Below, piece after piece: positions 54,786 through 63,073 of a stretch of DNA of 64,000 bases. The position numbers and the translations under genes were made by a program. Below the pieces are notes generated by a model. The model did no database searches. It was not told the origin of the DNA and saw only the letters and a list, made by a program, of their open reading frames with translations. Position 1 is the stretch's first letter, and each line of letters opens with the position of its first letter. Origin of the DNA: Marinomonas phaeophyticola (lineage in GTDB: Bacteria > Pseudomonadota > Gammaproteobacteria > Pseudomonadales > Marinomonadaceae); NCBI RefSeq assembly GCF_026966905.1, contig NZ_JAPUBN010000017.1, positions 117,358 through 181,357 on the forward strand. The letters are read 5' to 3'.

Positions 54786-57299
54786 CTAGCTGGGTAAATA
54801 TTCCTTGGCCCAACCTAAGCTTGCAACATTAGACTCAATCATCGTGGCTATTTCAGACTCACTGTAACCGACACTCGCTAAGATTTTTTTGGTTGAATGA
54901 CCGAATTTTTCAGTTGGGGCTATCGCTCGAATTACCGCTCTACTGGGCCGAATGGAGTAGTGATCAATTTGGGTGAAACAATGTCCACTAGGGTGATCCG
55001 GATATATTGAGAATGCGTAGCTACCGAAATGCGTTCCTACTTCACCATCATATATACGACTGTAATCATGACGCAAAGTCTCAATCGAATTTGGCTCAGC
55101 CACAGCAATATCGGCCATCCTCAGTAGGTTTAGCCAATGAGACGTAGCGGCTTGCTTAAACGCATGTTTTAAGAATTCATGCCGGTCCACTGTATCACCA
55201 AGTCCCGTTAAGCCCTCTAGTGATTTTAATTTATCAAACTCATTTTGATCAGAATCCAAAAAGATCCAACCATCCATGGTTTCGTAAAAATGCGACAAAG
55301 GATGATTACCTAATGCGTCGCGACCAGATGCCTCGTTAAATGGTTCCCTTCCTTCATAATCAAACATGAAGGGGATTTGCGCCATATTTGTCACGGCAGA
55401 AAGAGACGTTCTAACCCGGCTGACTTGACCCGTAACTAATTGATGGTACATAGAAAGTGCCATTCCCATACCCGCTGCAAATCCACAGTTGACGTCTAGA
55501 GTGCCTACATGGGCATGCTCCTCAGGCGTGTCACTTCCACCAAAACGCATCATGATGCCGCTATTTGCCTGAATAATATCATCATAGCCAATATAATCAG
55601 ACTTAGGTCCTTTCAATGGGCCGCCAAAACAATCCAAACGACAAAAGAGCACATTCGGATTGACCTCGAGTAGACTTTTTGAATCAAGACCGAGTGTTTC
55701 AAGCTGACGTTCAGGGGCATTAATAAGGACCAAATCTACGGATTGAACGAGTCGATTAAACACCTCTCGACCTTTCTCTGTCATGATATTAACCAGTGCC
55801 TTCTTTTTGCCCATATCTGTTTGAAAGCTGTAAAAACATCCAATAAGAGGATCATAAAGCGGTTTAACTGGATCAAGCTTAATAACCTCTGCACCGAATC
55901 TGCCTAAAAAAGCGGCTGAGTGTGGGCCAGCAATCACATTGGTCAGATCAAGCACTTTTTTACCATCTAACCAGCCTTTCGCTTCTTGACTCGTTGTTTG
56001 ATTTCTTCGAGGTAAGTCTTGTGTAAGTGGCGATATCGCCCCGCATAATCGATCCAATGCGGTGTCAAAATCAACAAACTCTCTACCCTTTGCTTGCATA
56101 AAGGCAGACGCATTGTGCTCAAACCAAACCAATGGTCCAGGCTGCTTCATCAAACCGTATTCTGGATCGTATACTTCAATAATGAGTCCAGCTTTATTCG
56201 TATGCTCGTCATTCAACCATTCTTTCGTTGTACGTTGTGAAGCACCGGGAATACCTGTTTCACCAAAAATACGATCCCATTCACTGGCAGGCTTGGTGAG
56301 AAAGGCTTGCTTCATTTTCCCTGAAATCACCTTGGCCCATTTTGGCGGTAGTGGATAAACACCGAGAGACGTCTCGCCATCCCATTCATGAATAGGTGCA
56401 TGTAGGTCTTCGACTTCAGGAAACCCCTCGGCCATTAACTCATCATAAACACCTAGGACTTTTAGAGCTCGCTTGGCATGGTTTCGATGTGATGGGCAAA
56501 CACAATAGAATTTTCTGCCGTCAGCACAATCATATGTACGAAAGAATGGGTCTAAGTATTCCTGCAATTCTTCATACGTCAGATCCATTTCTATGTCGTT
56601 TTCATGGCGATATTCAATTTCATGCTCACGCATAGTTTTATAACGCTCAGGCAGCCCTTCAATAACAAAAGAGTTGTAAGATAGTCCTTCCATTAAAGCC
56701 GCGGCCACAGGAACTTCTATATGATCCCCCTGTCCATTATGAGCGCGTTCATATAGGGCCATTATAAGCGAGCTTGTGGCAAGCGATATTGCATAGGATG
56801 AGCCTAATGGAACGGGGGAAAAACTGGGTTCAATACCCATAAGAACACGGTTAAACCCCATATCCGTAAAAGAGCCTGAAGTGGCGGCTATGATGGCTTC
56901 AGTCGCCTTCCATTCACGCCTTAGCATATCGTTACTCGCAAAACCTGGTATCGACAACGTAATCAGTTCAGGGCGTTGAGCTCGAAGTTTATCAAAATCA
57001 ATACCTAGTCTAGCTAGAACGCCAGGACGAAAGTTTTCTATAACAATGTCGGCTTGATCAATCAATTGCATTGCTTGAGTGAGTCCTTTCAAGGTTTTGA
57101 GATCTAAACTGATACATTGTTTGTTACGATTTAAAACCGCATTTGCAGGACTAACCCACTGGGGGCCTTGTGGTGGGTCAACATGAATCACTGTTGCCCC
57201 CAGATCAGCTAACGTCATGGCCACAGCGGGACCTGCAATTTGTTGTCCAAAGTCCACGACCCGAACACCGACAAGAGGTAGTTGATTATTATTATTCAT
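54786..57299 (-). CDS. dddD: DMSP-cleaving acyl-CoA transferase/lyase DddD
   Basis: DddD adds CoA to dimethylsulfoniopropionate and releases dimethyl sulfide, yielding 3-hydroxypropionyl-CoA. The 837 residues contain two class III CoA-transferase (CaiB-like) domains in tandem, unlike ordinary 400-residue CaiB enzymes: the first begins GVRVVDFGQQIAGPAVAMTL, with RNKQCISLDLKT, and the second about residue 445, with KKVLDLTNVIAGPHSAAFLG. The HVGTLDVNCGFAAGMG block holds the Asp at the place of the acyl-carrying residue. The ATG at 57299 (MNNNNQLPLVG) fits the family start; an upstream ATG at 57353 adds 18 residues. It is divergent from dddB and followed by dddT. Confidence 0.93.
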   Translation of the reverse strand: MNNNNQLPLVGVRVVDFGQQIAGPAVAMTLADLGATVIHVDPPQGPQWVSPANAVLNRNKQCISLDLKTLKGLTQAMQLIDQADIVIENFRPGVLARLGIDFDKLRAQRPELITLSIPGFASNDMLRREWKATEAIIAATSGSFTDMGFNRVLMGIEPSFSPVPLGSSYAISLATSSLIMALYERAHNGQGDHIEVPVAAALMEGLSYNSFVIEGLPERYKTMREHEIEYRHENDIEMDLTYEELQEYLDPFFRTYDCADGRKFYCVCPSHRNHAKRALKVLGVYDELMAEGFPEVEDLHAPIHEWDGETSLGVYPLPPKWAKVISGKMKQAFLTKPASEWDRIFGETGIPGASQRTTKEWLNDEHTNKAGLIIEVYDPEYGLMKQPGPLVWFEHNASAFMQAKGREFVDFDTALDRLCGAISPLTQDLPRRNQTTSQEAKGWLDGKKVLDLTNVIAGPHSAAFLGRFGAEVIKLDPVKPLYDPLIGCFYSFQTDMGKKKALVNIMTEKGREVFNRLVQSVDLVLINAPERQLETLGLDSKSLLEVNPNVLFCRLDCFGGPLKGPKSDYIGYDDIIQANSGIMMRFGGSDTPEEHAHVGTLDVNCGFAAGMGMALSMYHQLVTGQVSRVRTSLSAVTNMAQIPFMFDYEGREPFNEASGRDALGNHPLSHFYETMDGWIFLDSDQNEFDKLKSLEGLTGLGDTVDRHEFLKHAFKQAATSHWLNLLRMADIAVAEPNSIETLRHDYSRIYDGEVGTHFGSYAFSIYPDHPSGHCFTQIDHYSIRPSRAVIRAIAPTEKFGHSTKKILASVGYSESEIATMIESNVASLGWAKEYLPS

Positions 57300-57768
57300 C
57301 TCTATTGATCCTGTGTAAAAAGCTTCGTCTAACGGAATAAAGAAAACCAGCACGAATAATGTTTATGTTTATTTTTTTAGGGCAAAACCACTTCGTAGGT
57401 ACTGCAAAGATCAGCACGTGGTGAATACTAAAATTGCCCCTAGTCCGCTACTAGCAATAAAAACAAGACCAATGGGTGAATTTTTTTTATACCTTTAAGT
57501 TAGCAAGAAAAATTTTTACCATAACCAATTGATATATATGACTATATTAAATAAATCCTAAAATCCCAAGACAACACCTATAAAAAAATCAAACCCTGAG
57601 GGTGGTTTTTTATTGCTTTAAAGGCGGCAACTTATTAATAACAATGGCGTAGTTTCGTGGCCTTAGGTTGCGGTAATTGAGGGTGTGTCCTAACACGATA
57701 AATATCCGCATTAAAAGTGTTAGGAGATCATCAAGGACAAATTGAAAATAACAATAAGTGGAGCCGAC
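57300..57768. promoter_or_regulatory. dddD / dddB divergent promoter region
   Basis: 469 bases with AT-rich tracts (57480-57600) that must contain promoters for dddD and for dddB-dddC. It holds an inverted repeat just upstream of dddB (57688-57725) and an AAACC...GGTTTTTT element at 57590-57612 that might act as a terminator. LysR-type sites for DddR are expected here, but I cannot pick one reliably. Confidence 0.55.
57688..57725 (+). promoter_or_regulatory. TCCTAACAC-N20-GTGTTAGGA inverted repeat in dddB leader
   Basis: Perfect 9-base arms with a 20-base centre, ending 43 bases before the dddB ATG. It could be a dimeric regulator site or a leader RNA hairpin. Position suggests control of dddBC. 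Confidence 0.5.
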
Positions 57769-58926
57769 ATGTCTAACCAAATCATCCTGCCTCGTATTCT
57801 ACAAGTAGGAGAAAATGCCAGTTTAGAGATTCCTACCATTCTGGAAAGTTTAGGGTGTATTCGCCCTCTCATCATCACAGATAAAATGATGGTTGAACTT
57901 GGCTATGCTCAACAGGTTCAATCTTGCTTACAAGATCATCAAATCAACTCAGAAGTCTTCTATGATACTGTGCCGGAACCGACGGTTAGCTCGATTCAAG
58001 CCGGAGTTGAAACCGTTCGTAATGGCAACTATGACAGTATTATCGCACTAGGGGGCGGTAGCCCAATCGATAGTGCAAAGGCCATTAGTATCTTAGGGAA
58101 ATTTGGTGGCGTGATGCGCGATTATAAATTCCCTCGAATAGTAAATGAAGAAGGGTTACCAATCATTGCAGTGCCAACCACTGCGGGTACAGGCACAGAA
58201 GTGACACGTTTCACTATCATTACAGACGAAACGAATGATGAAAAAATGCTATGTGTCGGGGTTGGTTTTATGCCCGTAGCGGCTGTTGTCGATTACAAAC
58301 TGACTCTAAGTTTGCCTGCGCGCATTACCGCTGATACAGGTATTGATGCATTGACACATGCCATGGAAGCCTATGTCAGCAAAAAAGCTAATCCATACAG
58401 TGATAGTCAAGCCATTGCCGCTATGAAGTTAATCGGACCTAATCTACGTCGCGCATATCATGATGGTAGTGATAGCAAAGCTCGAGAAGCTATGATGTTA
58501 GGCTCTACATTAGCGGGGGTCGCCTTTTCTAACGCGTCCGTTGCTTTAGTACATGGTATGAGTCGGCCTATTGGTGCCGCTTTTCATGTTCCTCATGGGC
58601 TTTCTAACGCCATGTTATTACCTGCTGTTACCGACTTTTCCATTCCTAGTGCAGTTGAACGATACGCAGATTGTGCACGAGCGATTGGCGTTGCGACTCA
58701 AGCCGATACAGATGAAGAGTCCAATCATAAACTGATGGCGGAACTGCGTGCGCTAAATGAAGAATTAAAGGTGCCGACACCATCGCACTTTGGTATTGAT
58801 AAACAACAGTTCTTTGATCTAATGCCAACTATGGCAGAGCAAGCTCTCGCGTCTGGCTCTCCGAACAATAACCCCATCGTGCCAACTCCAGAGCAAATCA
58901 TCTACATTTATAAACAACTTTGGTGA
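57769..58926 (+). CDS. dddB: iron-containing alcohol dehydrogenase DddB
   Basis: Oxidises 3-hydroxypropionate (released after DddD action) to malonate semialdehyde. The 385-residue group III alcohol dehydrogenase has the NAD site GGGSPIDSAKAIS and the TAGTGTEVTRF loop; the iron ligands lie in THAMEAYVSKK and HGMSRPIGAAFHVPHGLSNA. The ATG at 57769 has GGAG 7 bases upstream; the TTG at 57742 is rejected. It is 67 bases upstream of dddC in the same operon, divergent from dddD. Confidence 0.92.
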   Translation: MSNQIILPRILQVGENASLEIPTILESLGCIRPLIITDKMMVELGYAQQVQSCLQDHQINSEVFYDTVPEPTVSSIQAGVETVRNGNYDSIIALGGGSPIDSAKAISILGKFGGVMRDYKFPRIVNEEGLPIIAVPTTAGTGTEVTRFTIITDETNDEKMLCVGVGFMPVAAVVDYKLTLSLPARITADTGIDALTHAMEAYVSKKANPYSDSQAIAAMKLIGPNLRRAYHDGSDSKAREAMMLGSTLAGVAFSNASVALVHGMSRPIGAAFHVPHGLSNAMLLPAVTDFSIPSAVERYADCARAIGVATQADTDEESNHKLMAELRALNEELKVPTPSHFGIDKQQFFDLMPTMAEQALASGSPNNNPIVPTPEQIIYIYKQLW

Positions 58927-58993
58927 GTTGTCACAGGATAACTTGATCATCTGAATCACTCAGTGAAATGCCAACTATATTTGAGGAATAACA

Positions 58994-60484
58994 ATGAACA
59001 CCATCGGACACCTAATTAATGGTCAATTAGTCATGACTGCTCAGCGTATGCAAGATGTTTATAATCCAGCGACTGGCGAAGTCTCAAAGCAGGTTGCCTT
59101 AGCACCTAAAGAGACGGTAGAAGAAGCCATTGCCGCCGCACAAGCAGCCTTCCCTGCGTGGCGAGATACGCCACCGATTAAGAGAGCCAGAGTCATGTTC
59201 CGCTATAAAGAATTGCTGGAACAAAACGCGGATAAAATTTGCAAAATGATTGGTCAAGAACACGGTAAAATTTGCCACGATGCGGCCGGTGAACTGCAAC
59301 GAGGTATTGAGAATGTGGAATTTGCCTGTGGCGTGCCAGAACTACTAAAAGGTGAGTTTAGTAAAAATGTGGGACCAAATATTGATGCTTGGAGTGAGTT
59401 TCAACCTCTGGGTGTCGTTGCCGGAATTACCCCTTTTAATTTCCCCGCTATGGTTCCTATGTGGATGTTTCCGCTTGCCATTGCTTGTGGTAACACTTTC
59501 ATTCTAAAGCCTTCAGAACGAGATCCTAGTTCAACTCTATTTCTTGCTCAGTTGTTAAAGGAAGCAGGCTTGCCAGATGGCGTACTAAACCTTGTTAACG
59601 GGGATAAAGAAGCTGTTGATGTCTTACTGACTGATGACCGAGTTAAGGCCGTTAGTTTTGTAGGTTCAACGCCGATTGCCGAATATATTTATTCTACGGC
59701 CTGTGCCAATGGTAAGCGTTGCCAGGCATTAGGAGGAGCTAAAAACCATGCGATTGTGATGCCTGATGCTGATATGGACAATGCCGTTAACCAGCTTCTA
59801 GGTGCCGCCTTTGGTTCCTCAGGTGAGCGATGCATGGCTTTGTCCGTTGCGGTCGCAGTAGGAGACGAAGCAGCCGATACTTTGGTAGCCAAAATGCAAA
59901 CGGCTATGCAGAATCTAACTGTGGGTGAATACAGTGACAAAAATAATGATTTTGGTCCCGTGATTACTCGTGAACATCAGCAAAAGGTTGTAGGTTATAT
60001 TAACAGTGCTGAAAAAGATGGTGCTAAAGTGGTGGTTGATGGTCGAGAACCAACCGTCTCTGGCTATGAGAATGGATTCTTTGTGGGAGCAACACTTATA
60101 GACGGTGTAACCCCTTCTATGCAAAGTTACCAGGAAGAGATTTTCGGTCCCGTTCTACAAGTCGTTCGTGTCGGAACGATGGAAGAGGCGATGCAACTAA
60201 TTAATGATCATGAGTACGGTAACGGGACTTGTATCTTCACTCGTGACGGAGAAGCGGCACGTTATTTCTCGACACATATTCAAGTGGGCATGGTCGGTAT
60301 TAATGTGCCTCTCCCGGTTCCGGTTGCTTACCATAGCTTTGGTGGTTGGAAACGCTCTCTGTTTGGTGACCTTCATGCTTATGGACCTGATGGCGTTCGC
60401 TTCTATACTAAACGCAAAACGATCACACAACGCTGGCCTTCTAGTGGTGTGCGTGAAGGTGTGTCTTTTGCTTTCCCTAGCTAG
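58994..60484 (+). CDS. dddC: methylmalonate/malonate-semialdehyde dehydrogenase DddC
   Basis: Converts malonate semialdehyde to acetyl-CoA, the last C3 step of DMSP use. The 496-residue aldehyde dehydrogenase shows the methylmalonate-semialdehyde type: GVVAGITPFNFPAMVPMWMF (reading FNFP), GGAKNHAIVMPDAD, the catalytic cysteine in SSGERCMALSV and QVGMVGINVPLPVPV near the end. Normal length. AGGAATAAC precedes the ATG. A terminator follows 22 bases after the stop, so dddBC form a two-gene unit. Confidence 0.93.
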   Translation: MNTIGHLINGQLVMTAQRMQDVYNPATGEVSKQVALAPKETVEEAIAAAQAAFPAWRDTPPIKRARVMFRYKELLEQNADKICKMIGQEHGKICHDAAGELQRGIENVEFACGVPELLKGEFSKNVGPNIDAWSEFQPLGVVAGITPFNFPAMVPMWMFPLAIACGNTFILKPSERDPSSTLFLAQLLKEAGLPDGVLNLVNGDKEAVDVLLTDDRVKAVSFVGSTPIAEYIYSTACANGKRCQALGGAKNHAIVMPDADMDNAVNQLLGAAFGSSGERCMALSVAVAVGDEAADTLVAKMQTAMQNLTVGEYSDKNNDFGPVITREHQQKVVGYINSAEKDGAKVVVDGREPTVSGYENGFFVGATLIDGVTPSMQSYQEEIFGPVLQVVRVGTMEEAMQLINDHEYGNGTCIFTRDGEAARYFSTHIQVGMVGINVPLPVPVAYHSFGGWKRSLFGDLHAYGPDGVRFYTKRKTITQRWPSSGVREGVSFAFPS

Positions 60485-60505
60485 GAAACCTATTCGCTAG
60501 AGCTC

Positions 60506-60537
60506 AATAGGTCAGTATTTGTACTGACCTATTTCTT
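60506..60537 (+). terminator. terminator after dddC
   Basis: AATAGGTCAGTA, loop TTTG, TACTGACCTATT, then TCTTGTTTT: perfect 12-base arms. It separates dddBC from dddR, which therefore needs its own promoter in 60540-60726. Confidence 0.88.
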
Positions 60538-60726
60538 GTTTTAACTCACTTGAATAAATGGCTGATTCGGGGGTTTACCAGACGCTTTAAATAAGTATTA
60601 TTGCTCAAATCACTTAGCAAGGAACAAGATAATAAAAGCGGTAATAAGGACCCTTTTTAAAGGTAAAAACGATCTGTAATGAGCATCATTCGGCGCTCTA
60701 GACTATTGAACTTAAGAAGAATAAAA

Positions 60727-61641
60727 ATGAAAAAAAAACTTCCTCCCCTTAATTGGCTAAGATCATTTGAAGTTTCAGCTCGCTGTCTAAACTTCACACA
60801 AGCGGCTCAAGAGCTTAACATGACCCAGGCGGCCGTCAGCCAACAAATAAAAGGGCTAGAATCCCAGTTAGGCACAGTACTTTTTAAACGCTTACCAAGA
60901 GGCTTAGAACTGACTAAATCAGGGCGTGCTTACATCCCTATAGTTCACGAATCTATTGAACGACTTGTTGAGGTGACAGATGAACTATTTGGTCAAGGGC
61001 AGACTCGGCCGTTAACCGTTCGCTCTAGCTTGATTTTTTTTACAAATTGGCTAGCACCTCGGCTCGGACACTTTCGACGAATGCATCCTCATGTAAAGCT
61101 ACGATTACCTACTAATATTTGGGTGGAAGAGCTAGACAAAGAGTCTGATATGGAAATTCGTTACGGAATAAATGACCGCCCCGGTGCAAATTGCCACAGA
61201 CTCACATGGGACAACCTAATTCCAGTGTGTAGCCCTGCTCTTTTAAGTGCTCCGGTACCACTCATTTCACCCAATCAACTTTCCGAGCATACTCTTCTAC
61301 ATGTAGATGGCTATAACGAAGGATGGGCTTACTGGCTAAACAAAACAGGTCTCCAACATATCGACTCTTCTCAGGGCATTCATTTTGATACATTAATTTC
61401 AGCACTCGAAGTCGCGAAATCAGGAGAAGGTATCGTATTAGGAAGAAGCTCTTTGATTAAAGAAATGATCGCCTCAGGTCAATTAGTCGCACCATTTGAA
61501 CAAAAACTTCCAACTAATGAGGCGTTCTATCTAGTAAGCTCTAACCGAGAGCTTGAGCATCCCCATGCCGAATTATTTCGAGCCTGGCTGTTAGACGAAG
61601 TTGATCAGGTTAAAAACACGGATCTCAGTCTTGATATATGA
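60727..61641 (+). CDS. dddR: LysR-family regulator of the ddd cluster (DddR)
   Basis: 304-residue regulator of the GcvA subgroup of LysR proteins: LNWLRSFEVSARCLNFTQAA, ELNMTQAAVSQQIKGLE and LGTVLFKRLPRGLELT form the DNA-binding part, followed by a ligand domain with WLAPRLGHFRRMHPHVKLRL. A regulator called DddR of this family activates dddD in Marinomonas in response to DMSP. The ATG at 60727 directly precedes the conserved start; the frame from 60679 is longer without support. It lies 3' of dddC beyond a terminator. Confidence 0.85.
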   Translation: MKKKLPPLNWLRSFEVSARCLNFTQAAQELNMTQAAVSQQIKGLESQLGTVLFKRLPRGLELTKSGRAYIPIVHESIERLVEVTDELFGQGQTRPLTVRSSLIFFTNWLAPRLGHFRRMHPHVKLRLPTNIWVEELDKESDMEIRYGINDRPGANCHRLTWDNLIPVCSPALLSAPVPLISPNQLSEHTLLHVDGYNEGWAYWLNKTGLQHIDSSQGIHFDTLISALEVAKSGEGIVLGRSSLIKEMIASGQLVAPFEQKLPTNEAFYLVSSNRELEHPHAELFRAWLLDEVDQVKNTDLSLDI

Positions 61642-62164
61642 TCATTCCAAGATCTACCGTAAACGTTTTTAGATCATTAAGCCCGAGACGATGGTGGGTA
61701 CCTCGAGCTTAATGAGCGCTAAATAAACTATACAGGCTCTTACCTAAAATACGATAAGGATCTTTAAGACCCTTGAAGATAGATTGGTTGTGTTTGCCTC
61801 TTATCCATCATTAATCAAAAAAGCCTAATTGATGCCTCTCGCCGTTTTTAAGTCGTGCTCGCCCAAAATCCTCAAGTACAAAACCCAGACACTGACGCTT
61901 ACTAAAGGTGTATTGCTGGATTAACACCCTTGTACGACCATTATGTTAATATTGACCTAAAATAATCGAGGCATTGTAATCGGTAATGAATGAAGAAATT
62001 TTATGAATAAATAAAATCAAATGGATGGGGTGTGGAGAGGTTCGAAATTCGCCTTGTAAAAGATAGAACTTTAACTTACCTCAACCTATTCTGGAGATTA
62101 TGCTAACTTACAAAAAACATCAATAAAATAATGAGGGTTCCATCTTAATTGCGGAGTCAAAAAC
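61642..62164. other. gene-free stretch with a hairpin after dddR
   Basis: 523 bases. A hairpin at 61675-61714 (arms ATTAAGCCCGAG and CTCGAGCTTAAT with one unpaired position) lies 33 bases after dddR and probably ends that transcript. On the minus strand 61855-61930 can be read as a short stop-bounded piece (TFSKRQCLGFVLEDFGRAR) of about 40 codons, possibly a gene remnant, unassigned. Confidence 0.4.
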
Positions 62165-63073
62165 TCAAAAAAACAGTCTATTTCTGCCATTTTCTTTTGC
62201 TAAATAAAGTGCTTCATCGGATCTTTTAATCAAATCAACCTTATTGTTTCTATTGTCAGGCTGCATAGTAGCCAATCCTATACTTGCCGTTAAAATAGGA
62301 AGTGTTGGTGAATTTTCATTAGGAATATTGAGCAAACGGATTTCATTTAATACTTTTTCAGATAAAATACTCGCCTGCTCTAGACTAGTATTACCATAAA
62401 CTATAGCAAACTCCTCTCCACCATATCGAGCACAGATATCACTTGGTCTTCGAATATACTTTTTTAGAATTTTGCCAACCAATTTTAAGCAATCATCTCC
62501 TACCTGATGCCCATAGGTATCGTTTAAAAACTTAAAATAATCAAGGTCAAGAATAACAAGAGTGATTGGTATTCTAAGACGATGGCAACGTTTCCACTCG
62601 CTATCTAAAAACTCATTAAAATATCGACGATTTGGTATATCCGTCAGTCCGTCAATACGGGATAAATTGAGAACTTCTTCTTCAGCGAGTTTCCTCTCTG
62701 TAATGTTTTGGTGGGATATAACAAAGCACCGACCTCCCAATGCCGTGAAAGGAGTAACACGCATCATAAACCAGCGTTTTTTATCTAAACTATGACAAGG
62801 ATATTCAAGATAAAAATTTTCTTTACTGCCACTTATTACGGCCCTAATGCCAATGGCCGCTTTGCTACCAAAATCATCTCCCATGTTAGCCGCTTTATCG
62901 CATTCACTTAAATAATTGACACTCCACGCCTCGTCAATTAGGCAAGCATTGTTTTGGCCAAATGATTTCCAGGTTTTATTTACAAATAAGATGTCCCCTT
63001 TATCATCTATAACGACAATGTGCTCTGTAATTGTATCGATAACAGCTTTCAGGAATTCGTATGAATCAATCAT
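62165..63073 (-). CDS. PAS-GGDEF diguanylate cyclase
   Basis: 302 residues. Residues about 8-130 form a PAS sensor (HIVVIDDKGDILFVNKTWKS, with the PAC-like ITERKLAEEEV), and residues 135-302 a GGDEF domain with active site RYGGEEFAIVYG and an inhibitory RxxD site (RPSD) exactly five residues before GGEEF. It should make c-di-GMP and be limited by product. Monocistronic. No membrane segment, so it is cytosolic. It is the opposing activity to the EAL protein at 21903, but the two are far apart. Confidence 0.92.
   Translation of the reverse strand: MIDSYEFLKAVIDTITEHIVVIDDKGDILFVNKTWKSFGQNNACLIDEAWSVNYLSECDKAANMGDDFGSKAAIGIRAVISGSKENFYLEYPCHSLDKKRWFMMRVTPFTALGGRCFVISHQNITERKLAEEEVLNLSRIDGLTDIPNRRYFNEFLDSEWKRCHRLRIPITLVILDLDYFKFLNDTYGHQVGDDCLKLVGKILKKYIRRPSDICARYGGEEFAIVYGNTSLEQASILSEKVLNEIRLLNIPNENSPTLPILTASIGLATMQPDNRNNKVDLIKRSDEALYLAKENGRNRLFF

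Noticed and set aside
57587..57612. Definite terminator before dddB
   Set aside because: Only about five base pairs can form next to the T run, so it was mentioned only as a possibility.
61855..61930. Short minus-strand frame with KRQCLGFVLEDFGRAR
   Set aside because: About 40 codons with no clear start and no recognised family; at most a remnant.
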